64,000 nucleotides of DNA from JAUIIK01 sp041390865 (GTDB taxonomy: Bacteria; Chloroflexota; Chloroflexia; Thermomicrobiales; CFX8): positions 351,420 through 415,419 of the forward strand of contig JAWKPC010000003.1 in assembly GCA_041390865.1 (NCBI GenBank), given 5' to 3'. Under the pieces are notes generated by a model, which was not told the DNA's origin, did no database searches, and was given only the letters and a program-made list of their open reading frames with translations. Both the position numbers and the translations under genes were made by a program. The first letter of the stretch is position 1. Each line of letters starts with the position of its first letter. Positions 8,202 to 16,346 of the stretch are shown here, piece by piece.

Positions 8202-9158
8202 ATGAGAGTAGATGAAATCGCCGATCTCGGACGGCGCGTGCTCGACAACGTCGACCGCGTGATCATCGGCAAGCGCCAGGTCACTGAACTGGTGCTCGTC
8301 GCGATGCTCGCCGAGGGTCATGTGCTACTGGAAGACGTTCCAGGCGTCGGCAAGACGATGCTCGCCCGGAGTATCGCCCGCTCCATCGGGGGAGACTTCA
8401 AGCGTATCCAGTTCACGCCCGACCTCCTACCGTCAGACGTCAGCGGGCTGAGCTACTTCAACCAGAAGCTCGGTGAGTTCGAATTCCGCCCCGGTCCGGT
8501 GTTTACCAACATCCTCCTGGCCGACGAGATCAACCGAGCGACTCCACGGACGCAGTCGTCGCTCCTGGAGGCGATGCAGGAGCGCACGGTCACGATCGAG
8601 GGCGACACGATGAAGCTCCCGGGACCGTTTCTCGTGCTCGCCACGGAAAATCCTGTCGAGCTTGAAGGCACGTTCCCCTTGCCGGAAGCGCAGCTCGATA
8701 GATTCCTCGTCAAACTCCCGATGGGCTATCCGTCGGAAGACGAGGAAACGGAAATGCTCGGCCGGTTTCAGATCAGCGATCCGCTCGAGAGCCTGGAACC
8801 TGTCGTCGATACCCGGACGTTGCTAGAAGCAACGGCCGCCATCCGGGAAGTCCATGTCGAAGACGAGATTCGCCAGTATCTGACCAGGCTCGTCCGGGGA
8901 ACTCGCGAACATGATGCCGTCGAGCTGGGCGTTAGCCCGCGCGGGACGCTCGCCCTCTTCCGGGCAACCCAGGCCCTTTCGGCCCTGCGCGGCCGTGACT
9001 ATAGCGAGCCGGACGACGTCAAAGCCCTGGCACGCCCGGTTCTCTCTCACCGGATACTCCTGAATCCGGAAGCCAGGCTTCGCGGGCGAACGGTCGAGTA
9101 CATCATCTCCGAGGTGGTGAGCCGGGTCGAAGCTCCGGTCGAGCCACTGGCCACCTGA
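8202..9158 (+). CDS. MoxR-family AAA+ ATPase
   Basis: 318 residues. Walker A is GVGKTML at about 50-56, Walker B is LLADEINRA at about 106-114, and the sensor-1 region LATENPVELEGTFPLPEAQLDRF is the MoxR signature. MoxR ATPases act as chaperones for maturation of protein complexes, often with the VWA/DUF58 proteins encoded next to them. That context is seen here: a DUF58 gene follows after 7 nt and a DUF4129 membrane protein after that. Cytosolic. Start ATG at 8202; the preceding 100 nt after trmH show no obvious structure. Confidence 0.93.
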   Translation: MRVDEIADLGRRVLDNVDRVIIGKRQVTELVLVAMLAEGHVLLEDVPGVGKTMLARSIARSIGGDFKRIQFTPDLLPSDVSGLSYFNQKLGEFEFRPGPVFTNILLADEINRATPRTQSSLLEAMQERTVTIEGDTMKLPGPFLVLATENPVELEGTFPLPEAQLDRFLVKLPMGYPSEDEETEMLGRFQISDPLESLEPVVDTRTLLEATAAIREVHVEDEIRQYLTRLVRGTREHDAVELGVSPRGTLALFRATQALSALRGRDYSEPDDVKALARPVLSHRILLNPEARLRGRTVEYIISEVVSRVEAPVEPLAT

Positions 9159-9165
9159 GCCGCCC

Positions 9166-10491
9166 ATGGCAAGCGCGCTCGAACGGCTAAGCGTTTCCCG
9201 TTCGACCTTCTTCAACCATGCCTGGATCTATAGTGGAATCGCGATCGTCCTGCTCGGGATGGTGCTGCGCGAGCGTGCGGTGACGCTGCTCGGAATCGTG
9301 CCGCTCGTCACCGCCGGCGGATCGTGGCTCTGGGCGCGATATTCCCTAACAAACGTCGAATACTTTCGCGAGCTCTCCGAACAGCGGGTGTTCGCGGGCG
9401 ACAAGGTGAAGCTCCACATCAAAGTAACCAACCGCAAGCTCCTGCCGCTCGCGTCACTGGAGATCGAAGACAGCATCGCCGACCGCTTGCGTGTCCTGGA
9501 GCGGGAGATCGTGCCGAGCGGCACGACCGGCGTCGCCGTTCTGCGCATCACCACCGCGATGCGGTGGTTCGAGCGGGTGACCTGGAACCTCACGATCGAG
9601 TGCCCGGCGCGAGGATACTTCCCGGTCGGCCCGGTCGATCTGCGCTCTTCCGATGCCTTCGGATTCTTCCAGCAGCGGGAGCGCATTCCGGGCGTCGACC
9701 ACATCACCGTGTTCCCAGCCATCGCCGACCTCGACCGCATCATCGTTCCCGCCCGGCACCTCTTCGGCGAGCAGAAGATTCAGCGGCCGATCATTACCGA
9801 CCCGATGCGGACGATCGGTATCCGGGACTATCGACCGGAGGATTCGTTTCGCCACATTCACTGGAAAGCGACGGCCAGAGCCCAGTCGCTCCAGACGAAG
9901 ATCTTCGAGCCGACGACCTCGATCCAGTTCGGCATCTTTCTCAACCTCGACACGTTCGAACGCTACTGGGAGGGGCTTGATTTCGACCGCGCAGAGGGAG
10001 CGATCGTCACCGCCGCGACAATCGCCGCTCAGGCGGTCGAGGCCGATCACATGGTCGGGATGTACGCCAACGGCGTCGTTGGCGGGTCGGACCAGGCGTT
10101 GCGGGTACGTCCAAGCCGGGACGACCGGCAGCTCGAGCAGATTCTCACCGGGCTGGCCAAGCTCTCGCCGATCGCATCGCTTGATTACGCGGCCATCGTC
10201 CGGGCCGAGACCTCGCGCTTCCCGATCGGCAGCACCGTCGTCCTGGTCACGGCGATCATGACCGAGCGGCTGAGAGCCGTGCTAGACGGCCTGCTGCGGG
10301 CGAATCACCGTGTCGTCATCGTGACAATCGGCGAAGTAGATATCCCCCGCCATCCCCGTATCGAGATCTTCCCGGTCGATCTGCGCGGTCTGGAGGCGTA
10401 TATCCCGGAGCATCATCACTACGCAGTGCGAATGTCGAACATGCCGATTCCACCGCTCGACCCGATATCGGAGCCTGCCGATGTCCACTGA
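9166..10491 (+). CDS. DUF58 domain protein
   Basis: 441 residues. Two N-terminal membrane helices (about 18-60) are followed by a beta-rich domain and the DUF58 core with the hallmark IRDYRPEDSFRHIHWKATAR at about 222-241, then a VWA-like C-terminal part. DUF58 proteins are membrane-bound partners of MoxR ATPases. The ATG at 9166 lies 7 nt after moxR. The C-terminus overlaps the next gene by 11 nt, showing tight operon organisation. Precise role unknown; family operons are linked to cell-envelope or stress functions. Confidence 0.88.
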   Translation: MASALERLSVSRSTFFNHAWIYSGIAIVLLGMVLRERAVTLLGIVPLVTAGGSWLWARYSLTNVEYFRELSEQRVFAGDKVKLHIKVTNRKLLPLASLEIEDSIADRLRVLEREIVPSGTTGVAVLRITTAMRWFERVTWNLTIECPARGYFPVGPVDLRSSDAFGFFQQRERIPGVDHITVFPAIADLDRIIVPARHLFGEQKIQRPIITDPMRTIGIRDYRPEDSFRHIHWKATARAQSLQTKIFEPTTSIQFGIFLNLDTFERYWEGLDFDRAEGAIVTAATIAAQAVEADHMVGMYANGVVGGSDQALRVRPSRDDRQLEQILTGLAKLSPIASLDYAAIVRAETSRFPIGSTVVLVTAIMTERLRAVLDGLLRANHRVVIVTIGEVDIPRHPRIEIFPVDLRGLEAYIPEHHHYAVRMSNMPIPPLDPISEPADVH

Positions 10492-11989
10492 GGTAGCAGA
10501 TCCGCAGGAGCCGAGAACCCAGATCCCCGTCTCATTCATCGACGTCCTCCGCCGTCTCGAATGGCGGGCAGAGCTGCTCTCGATCGCGATCATTCTGGCC
10601 GAAGTATCGGTCGTCTGGATCGCTTACGGGTTAATGATGGCCGAGACCGAGACGCGAAATGCCTATCCCTACTGGGTCATCGCGTTTGTGATGCTCGCGG
10701 CACATTATGTCATCCACCTGCTCGACCGGGCGCGCGTCTGGAGTCCCGACTACGAAATCATCATGTCGGTCTCCGTCCTTATCACCTTGTTGGTCGCGGT
10801 CAAAGCCGCGAGCTTTCCGTCGATCCCGATCTATGATCCGGATTGGATCGTCGAAGCGATCAACGGGCTCGCCTTCTTCCCGACCGAGCAGGCGCGTCCC
10901 GTCTGGGGCAACGTCGTCCTGATCATCTATGCCTGGTTCCGCGGCCGTTCCCGGGAGGAGCCATCGCTCGACAGCGCCTACGTCATGTTCCGCTGGGGCA
11001 CGTTGGCGCTCGGGCTCATCCTGACGCTGGTGCTGATCGGCGCGCCCGAAGACCTAGAGATCCGGGGAGACCTCAGCCTGGGCACGCTGGCGTTCTTCGG
11101 CTTCTCGCTCGCGGCCATCGGATTCGCCCGGATGCGGCTCGAGAGTTTCCGCGCCACGACTCCGCTCGGGCCGCGCTGGCTCGCCACATTCGCGACGCCC
11201 GTTCTCGGGATACTTCTGGCCGCCGTCATCGCGGCTGGAATCTTCTCGCGGACATTCCTCGACACCGTCCTCTGGGTGCTCTCGCCGATCTTCTTCGTCC
11301 TCGGCGTCGTCTTCCAGATCATCGTCCTGGCGATCGCGATCATCGCGTTCCTGATCCTGACGCCGATCTTCTGGCTCCTCGGCGATGTTGAGCCCGAAGC
11401 CGCCAATGCGACGGCGACGGCAACCGGCGATCTCGGTCCAACGGTGCTCGAACAACCGCCGAACGACGCGTTCACGATCCCGGAGCCGCTGCAATATCTG
11501 ATCGCCGCCATCGTCCTCGTCGTCATCGTGACGATCCTGACCCGGTACCTCTTCCGGCGCAGGGCACGAAAACGTCCGGACTCGATCGAAGAGCGCGAGT
11601 CGGTCATGGAATGGGGCAATCTCTTCGGATCGCTCGGCAGCCAGCTGCGATCGCTGTTCGACCGCGAGGCTGAAGCCGACCCCTACGCCGGATTGCGCGG
11701 CGACGATCGCTGGCGGCACACGATCACCGTTCGAGAGCGATACCGCGATTTGCAGAAACGGGGAGACGATCTGGGCCGGGCCCGGAATCGCCGCGAGACG
11801 GCCGAGGAATACCGGCCAATCATCGCCAGCCGGTTCGAGACGGCGGTCCGCCCGACCGTGAACCGGATGACGGCAACCTACCGGCGGGTCCGCTACAGCG
11901 GCGTCCCGGCTTCCGAGCAGGATGCGGACCAGATGAATCAGGGCTGGAACGATCTCAAAGACGCTTCCAGCAACGAACCGGCGAGTTGA
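10481..11989 (+). CDS. Multi-pass membrane protein with C-terminal DUF4129
   Basis: 502 residues. About eight hydrophobic segments lie between residues 30 and 300, then a soluble loop, another helix near 340-360 (PLQYLIAAIVLVVIVTIL) and a basic cytoplasmic tail. The tail segment with RYRDLQKRGDDLGRARNR and ETAEEYRP fits DUF4129, the domain that terminates transglutaminase-like proteins in MoxR-DUF58 operons. Here the transglutaminase domain itself is not visible, so this is a membrane-only variant. The start ATG overlaps the DUF58 gene by 11 nt; the stop overlaps hemW (TGATG). Confidence 0.82.
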   Translation: MSTEVADPQEPRTQIPVSFIDVLRRLEWRAELLSIAIILAEVSVVWIAYGLMMAETETRNAYPYWVIAFVMLAAHYVIHLLDRARVWSPDYEIIMSVSVLITLLVAVKAASFPSIPIYDPDWIVEAINGLAFFPTEQARPVWGNVVLIIYAWFRGRSREEPSLDSAYVMFRWGTLALGLILTLVLIGAPEDLEIRGDLSLGTLAFFGFSLAAIGFARMRLESFRATTPLGPRWLATFATPVLGILLAAVIAAGIFSRTFLDTVLWVLSPIFFVLGVVFQIIVLAIAIIAFLILTPIFWLLGDVEPEAANATATATGDLGPTVLEQPPNDAFTIPEPLQYLIAAIVLVVIVTILTRYLFRRRARKRPDSIEERESVMEWGNLFGSLGSQLRSLFDREAEADPYAGLRGDDRWRHTITVRERYRDLQKRGDDLGRARNRRETAEEYRPIIASRFETAVRPTVNRMTATYRRVRYSGVPASEQDADQMNQGWNDLKDASSNEPAS

Positions 11990-13176
11990 TGGCGTCGTCC
12001 CCGGGCTCGCTCCCGGTGCCCCTTCCGGCAGACGCCGCACCCGGGTGCTACGTCCATATCCCGTTCTGCCGCTATATCTGCCCCTATTGCGATTTCAACG
12101 TCTACGCCGGGCAGTCCGATCTGATCCCCGCCTATGTCGAAGGTCTCGAACGGGAGCTGGCGCTGCTCGCTGCGGCCGACCGGTACGCCGGCGAGGTTGC
12201 CACCGTGTTTATCGGAGGAGGAACGCCATCACTGCTCGACCCGTCGCAGATTGGACGGATCGTTGAAACGATCCATCGGACGCTGGGAATCGCTTCCGGC
12301 GCCGAGATCACGATGGAGAGCAACCCTGACAACCTGGATGAGAACTACTGCCGGGGATTGATCGGCGCTGGCATCAATCGCCTGTCGATCGGCGTCCAGT
12401 CGATGCAGCAGCCCGGACTGAAGGTCCTGGGCCGGCTGCACGGGGCCGAAGGAGCGGAGCGCGCGTTCCGGGCCGCGCGATCGGCAGGGTTCAACAATAT
12501 CAGCCTCGATTTCATCTATGGCTGGCCCGGGCAAACCAGAGAGCAGTTGACCAGCGACATCGACACGCTGCTTGAATGGGAGATCGAGCATGTCTCTCTC
12601 TACGCCCTGATCGTCGAGCAGGGCACGCCGATGTCGACCGCCGTCCGCCGGGGACAGCTCCATCCAGTCGACGACGACACCGTCGCCGCCTACTACGACT
12701 ATGCCGTCGAGCGGCTGGCGAACGCAGGCTGGGAACACTATGAGATCTCGAACTGGGCAAGAACGCCGGAGCATCGATCGATTCACAACCAGATTTACTG
12801 GCAGAACGGCCACTACTACGGCGTCGGGGCCGGCGCTCACAGCTATCTCGGCGATATCCGGGCGAGCAACATCCGGCTGCCGGTGCGCTACGTCGAAGCG
12901 GTCTCAAACGGGACGATACCGATCGCGACGAGCGAGATGATCGGCTCGGCTCTCGAGATGGGTGAGACGATGATGCTCGGTCTCCGCCTTCTGCAGGACG
13001 GCGTCTCGGCGTCGGACTTCCAGCGACGCCATGGCATCGCTCTCAGCGAGCGATACGGCGCGTTGATCGACCGCTTCATTGAGATGGGACTGCTGGTGGC
13101 CGAAGGCGGCCGGATCAGGCTCAGTCCAAGTGGGGCTATGGTCTCGAACAGCGTTCTCGCCGAATTCCTCCCCTGA
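11989..13176 (+). CDS. hemW: Radical-SAM haem chaperone HemW (coproporphyrinogen oxidase-like)
   Basis: 395 residues. The radical-SAM cluster motif CxxxCxxC is CRYICPYC at about residues 23-30, preceded by YVHIPF as in HemN/HemW. GGGTPSLL follows at about 75-82, and the C-terminal HemN domain has EISNWAR and GHYYGVGAGAHSY. HemW lacks true coproporphyrinogen oxidase activity and delivers haem to target proteins; the family label is sure, the chaperone role follows from short-form HemW literature. Start ATG 11989 overlaps the preceding stop; a TTG one codon earlier is also in frame. It ends just before a strong bidirectional terminator. Confidence 0.9.
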   Translation: MASSPGSLPVPLPADAAPGCYVHIPFCRYICPYCDFNVYAGQSDLIPAYVEGLERELALLAAADRYAGEVATVFIGGGTPSLLDPSQIGRIVETIHRTLGIASGAEITMESNPDNLDENYCRGLIGAGINRLSIGVQSMQQPGLKVLGRLHGAEGAERAFRAARSAGFNNISLDFIYGWPGQTREQLTSDIDTLLEWEIEHVSLYALIVEQGTPMSTAVRRGQLHPVDDDTVAAYYDYAVERLANAGWEHYEISNWARTPEHRSIHNQIYWQNGHYYGVGAGAHSYLGDIRASNIRLPVRYVEAVSNGTIPIATSEMIGSALEMGETMMLGLRLLQDGVSASDFQRRHGIALSERYGALIDRFIEMGLLVAEGGRIRLSPSGAMVSNSVLAEFLP

Positions 13177-13185
13177 GCAGAGAGA

Positions 13186-13214
13186 AACCCCGCCCGGCAG
13201 AGCCGGGCGGGGTT
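13186..13214. terminator. Bidirectional intrinsic terminator between hemW and rplY
   Basis: A 13-bp stem (AACCCCGCCCGGC with its complement) and a 3-nt loop, flanked by A-rich sequence on the left and TT-rich on the right. It lies between convergent genes and probably ends both transcripts. Confidence 0.85.
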
Positions 13215-13242
13215 ATTCACAAATGAGCATTGAAGCGAAGGG

Positions 13243-13911
13243 CTACTCTTCTTCGTCTGCCTCGCCGGCAGCTTCCTCACCCTCTTCGCCCTCTTCACCT
13301 TCAACGATTTCGCCTTCTTCGCCCTCGAGCTCCTCGTCAGTCTCTTCTTCCTCGAGCTCGATGCGAACCTCCATGAGCCGGACAATCGGCTCTTCTTCGT
13401 CGGTGATCAGATCGACGCCGTCCGGCATCGTCAGATCGGAGACCCAGACGGTGTCGTCGATCTCAACGAGATTCGAGACGTCGACCTCGATCGCGCCCGG
13501 GATGTCGGTCGGCAGTCCTTCGACGTCGACCGACTCACGGAGCTGGGTAACGACGCCGTCGAGGTTCGGCGATTCACCGATGATGATGACCGGGATCGAA
13601 GCGGACATGCTGACCAGGAGATTCGGCGCGAATAGCTCGGCATGCAGCGGCACGCGGGTAACCGGATCTTGCTGGACGTTCCGGATGTAGACAGTGTGCG
13701 TGTCGCCATCCAGTTCGACGTCAATGAGCGAGATGTTCCCGTAGTCGATGTAGGTCCGGTACAGTTCGCGTCCATCGAGCGTGACGGAAATCGGCTCCTC
13801 GACAAGTGTGCCGTAGATGACGCCGGGGACTTTCCCCTCGCGGCGCAATACCTTGACGCGCTTGCCGATAATCGTTCGTTCTTCTGCTGTTAGCGTTGGT
13901 CGATCTGGCAT
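13243..13911 (-). CDS. rplY: 50S ribosomal protein L25, CTC-type with acidic tail
   Basis: 222 residues from ATG 13911, with a GGGAGG site about 11 nt upstream. A longer open frame to 14052 adds unrelated sequence. The N-terminal part has the L25 signature GKRVKVLRREGKVPGVIYG (about 15-33), followed by the TL5/CTC-type second domain ending near residue 180. The protein binds 5S rRNA in the large subunit. The last 40 or so residues are almost all Glu, Gly, Asp and Ala, an unusually long acidic extension. It terminates at the shared hairpin with hemW. Confidence 0.93.
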   Translation of the reverse strand: MPDRPTLTAEERTIIGKRVKVLRREGKVPGVIYGTLVEEPISVTLDGRELYRTYIDYGNISLIDVELDGDTHTVYIRNVQQDPVTRVPLHAELFAPNLLVSMSASIPVIIIGESPNLDGVVTQLRESVDVEGLPTDIPGAIEVDVSNLVEIDDTVWVSDLTMPDGVDLITDEEEPIVRLMEVRIELEEEETDEELEGEEGEIVEGEEGEEGEEAAGEADEEE

Positions 13912-14108
13912 CTGCCTATCTGCCTCCCTGGACCATTCGGCGCGGATGCACGCAGAGCGTGACTTGAGGCGGTCACTCGACCGCCCAACGGCTGACTTTA
14001 TCAGATTCACGCTATTTGCGTCGTCCGGGGAGCCTGCGAGTCTGCCCCGCATGGTTGTGAAAAAGGGCCTGATGACCGGCCCGATCTCTTAGATATGAGC
14101 GGCGGAAT

Positions 14109-14172
14109 ATGGTCCTATTCACCATGATTTTCGTCACGTCCTAACCCATACGGGACCATGTTCTCATGGTCC
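14109..14172. promoter_or_regulatory. Two inverted repeats upstream of the MarR gene (candidate operators)
   Basis: The divergent region 13912-14258 between rplY and the MarR gene holds GGACCAT-N6-ATGGTCC (14153-14172), a perfect 7-bp dyad, and a second, weaker dyad ATGGT-N7-ACCAT (14109-14125) that repeats the ATGGTCC half-site. MarR dimers usually bind such palindromes at their own promoter, so autoregulation is inferred. Nothing else is evident in this stretch. Confidence 0.5.
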
Positions 14173-14258
14173 TAATCACTCGTTCGCTCCTACACTGTCG
14201 AAGATAGGTTGAGCCACCGACCTCAAGATCGAAACCCAAACGCCTGGAGGGACGTCAG

Positions 14259-14768
14259 ATGCCGGGAGGCAGCCAACTGAGCCATAACGGAGCCACCTTG
14301 CAGTCGCCTAATCGAGCGGAAATGATGGATCACTCCGTCGAAATTGAAGAGCTTGCTGAACTATTGCGCGAGACGGTCGTCCGCCTGCAGCCTTCGTCCG
14401 AAGAGATTTCCGCCGCCTGGTCGACGGCACAGGTCACCATGCAACAACTACGAATCATGACCATCCTTTACCACGATGGTCCCACGAAGGTCTCTGATCT
14501 CGCGGTTCGCCTGAGCGTATCGACCCCGACGATCACCGGAATCCTCGATCGGCTTGTACGCCAACGCCTGTCGTTCCGGATGAGCGATCACCGCGATCGA
14601 CGCGTCGTTCTCAATAACCTGACCCAGGACGGACGCGATCTCGTCGAGCGCCTGCTTCCAGCCCACGGCAGCCAGGCTGAAGTCGCCCTCGGACGCCTCA
14701 ACGCGAACGAGCGAAACCAGCTGACCGAATCATTGCGGGCACTCCTGCGCGCAATGCCATCTACCTGA
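14259..14768 (+). CDS. MarR-family transcriptional regulator
   Basis: 169 residues with the MarR winged helix-turn-helix: QLRIMTILYHDGPTKVSDLAVRLSVSTPTITGILDRL (about 66-102), then the wing SFRMSDHRDRRVVLNNLT and a C-terminal dimerisation helix. The N-terminal roughly 25 residues are an extension. The start ATG at 14259 has CTGGAGGGA 7 nt upstream. Dyads at 14109-14172 are likely operators. No enzyme or efflux gene is transcribed with it: a long terminator follows directly, so it is monocistronic and its targets are unknown. Confidence 0.92.
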   Translation: MPGGSQLSHNGATLQSPNRAEMMDHSVEIEELAELLRETVVRLQPSSEEISAAWSTAQVTMQQLRIMTILYHDGPTKVSDLAVRLSVSTPTITGILDRLVRQRLSFRMSDHRDRRVVLNNLTQDGRDLVERLLPAHGSQAEVALGRLNANERNQLTESLRALLRAMPST

Positions 14769-14783
14769 CCGACATCGATTCAG

Positions 14784-14827
14784 ACACCCGGACGGGGGCA
14801 CGGTCGACCGTGCCCCCGTCCGGGTGT
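14784..14827 (+). terminator. Long perfect hairpin terminator after the MarR gene
   Basis: A 20-bp perfect stem with a TCGA loop, immediately after the MarR stop. The trailing T-run is weak, but the stem is very stable. Confidence 0.8.
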
Positions 14828-14942
14828 TCGCTTGCCCCATGTCCGAATCACTGTTGAACCCTGTTGTCGTTTATACTTGTGTGTTGGTGTCGTCATCCTG
14901 GCGACAGCATTGCATTTCGTGCATGAAGGGAGGTGGACTCGT

Positions 14943-15140
14943 TTGCCGCTGAAAGTTGAAGCCCGAGATCACGAAGCATTCGAACAGCTCATGAGGCGTT
15001 TCACTCGCGAACTCCAGTCTTCGGGTATTCTCCGTGAATACCGGAGCAAGCGCCGGTTCGTGAGCCGAAGCGAGCAGAAGCGCTCGAAAATCCGAAAAGC
15101 AGAACACAAGCGTCGACGAAAGGCCGCGAAAGCGTCCTAG
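14943..15140 (+). CDS. rpsU: 30S ribosomal protein S21
   Basis: 65 residues from the TTG at 14943, chosen because GGGAGGTGG ends 6 nt upstream and because S21 begins with LPLKVEARDHEAFEQLM. A longer frame upstream is not S21-like. The rest, GILREYRSKRRFVSRSEQKR followed by a basic tail, is typical. It binds 16S rRNA near the anti-Shine-Dalgarno end. A TATACT sequence at 14872-14877 could be the -10 element, but no good -35 was found. A hairpin terminator follows. Confidence 0.93.
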   Translation: MPLKVEARDHEAFEQLMRRFTRELQSSGILREYRSKRRFVSRSEQKRSKIRKAEHKRRRKAAKAS

Positions 15141-15196
15141 CCTGCGCTCGTTGTGATAGAGACCAGAGGGATTACCTATGAAGATCTCTGGTTGCT

Positions 15197-15230
15197 GACG
15201 GGGCGATGAATTCGATTCATTCGCCCCGTC
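15197..15230. terminator. Hairpin between rpsU and the DUF2085 gene
   Basis: Arms of 15 bp with one bulged T (GACGGGGCGA with its complement outside, TGAAT/ATTCA inside) and a TCG loop, between convergent genes. Likely a shared terminator. Confidence 0.7.
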
Positions 15231-15246
15231 GTCCTTTGGGCTGCAT

Positions 15247-16134
15247 CTATCTCAGAATGAGGGCGGCCTCCCCGACCTCCGACGGCAGCCCGAGTAGAGC
15301 CTCCAGAAAAAACCGCCCGCCCGCCATTGCCCCGATGAACAGCAGAGCACCGATCAAGGCAAACGTTGCCGGACGGGCGAGGTCGATCGTACTCAACGCC
15401 TGCTGCTCGCTCCTGGTGACGAGCAGGACGAACGGCAGCAGCAACCCCATCACCATCGTCGCAGCAGATGCCATCAGGAGATAGGTGAGCGGCACCCGCA
15501 CCGGTAGATCGCTGATGCCGATCAGTGTTGCTGCGACGAACTGCGCTGCCAGAGCTGCGCCAAGTTCAGGAAGGCCGCTCCAGACCTGCCTGCTTGACGT
15601 TGCCCCCGGCTGGAATCCCGTTTGCCCGACCAGAAGCCAGACGAACGTCGCCATCGTCGTGCCGAGCATGATCCCGGTCGCGGTCCTGACAACATTGAGC
15701 GGTTCGTAGAGATGGAATAGTTCAAGGTCCTTCAGAAACGAGTTTGTGCCATCGATCGCCAGCGGCAAGACCAGCAACACCAGCGCGACGATCACCTTCA
15801 CGTTCTCGAATCCGGTGCATTGCCAGCGGCCCCGGGCTGCCAGATAACCGGCCGTCATCAGAAATCCGCCGTAGATGCCGGTCATCCGAGCGTCGAATGG
15901 AAGCCGCGCATCACCGAAGTAGTACGAATGCGTGGACTGCTGGGCGCAGAGACCATGGAGCACGGCAAGGGATTTGCCCTCGACCGTACCTGGAATCGCC
16001 GTGAAGACGGCGAAGGAAACGAACGCGAGAAGCACGAACGCAGCCGGCCAACCGGGACGGGCGACCTCTCGAATCTTCGAATAGGTTGTCTCAGCCGGTA
16101 TCGCCACAGCGGGTGTGCCTGTCCTCGAAGACAC
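15247..16134 (-). CDS. DUF2085-related multi-pass membrane protein
   Basis: 295 residues with about eight hydrophobic segments. The stretch LHGLCAQQSTHSYYFGDARLPFDARMTGIYGGFL (about 80-113) aligns by eye with the DUF2085 core, where the usual CHQ.P and C-A-R-C cysteines are replaced: here LCAQQ, then FDARM. The following segment contains a conserved-looking DGTNSFLKDL. Function unknown; the family is thought to bind metal, which these substitutions would weaken. Start is a GTG at 16134; a second GTG lies 11 codons later. It converges on rpsU and is divergent from the amidase. Confidence 0.72.
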   Translation of the reverse strand: MSSRTGTPAVAIPAETTYSKIREVARPGWPAAFVLLAFVSFAVFTAIPGTVEGKSLAVLHGLCAQQSTHSYYFGDARLPFDARMTGIYGGFLMTAGYLAARGRWQCTGFENVKVIVALVLLVLPLAIDGTNSFLKDLELFHLYEPLNVVRTATGIMLGTTMATFVWLLVGQTGFQPGATSSRQVWSGLPELGAALAAQFVAATLIGISDLPVRVPLTYLLMASAATMVMGLLLPFVLLVTRSEQQALSTIDLARPATFALIGALLFIGAMAGGRFFLEALLGLPSEVGEAALILR

Positions 16135-16346
16135 AGCAATGCAGACGTCAGTATAGCCAACGCCTCGGACCGGAGATCATCCGAACGATGCGGTGCGGCG
16201 TCCATACAGGACTTCCTGGTACGTTGTTCGTACACGGATTATGTTGTTCAATCGTTGCGGGGGACAGGGTAGCCGAACCGCTGGGAACACCAGCGACAGG
16301 TGTGTTCAGTCGTGTCGAATGCGACCGGACGCGTCAGGGGTAAGGT

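Noticed and set aside
14872..14877. TATACT as a complete promoter of rpsU
   Set aside because: The TTGAAC upstream is only 12 nt away, too short for a sigma-70 spacer, so only a possible -10 is noted.
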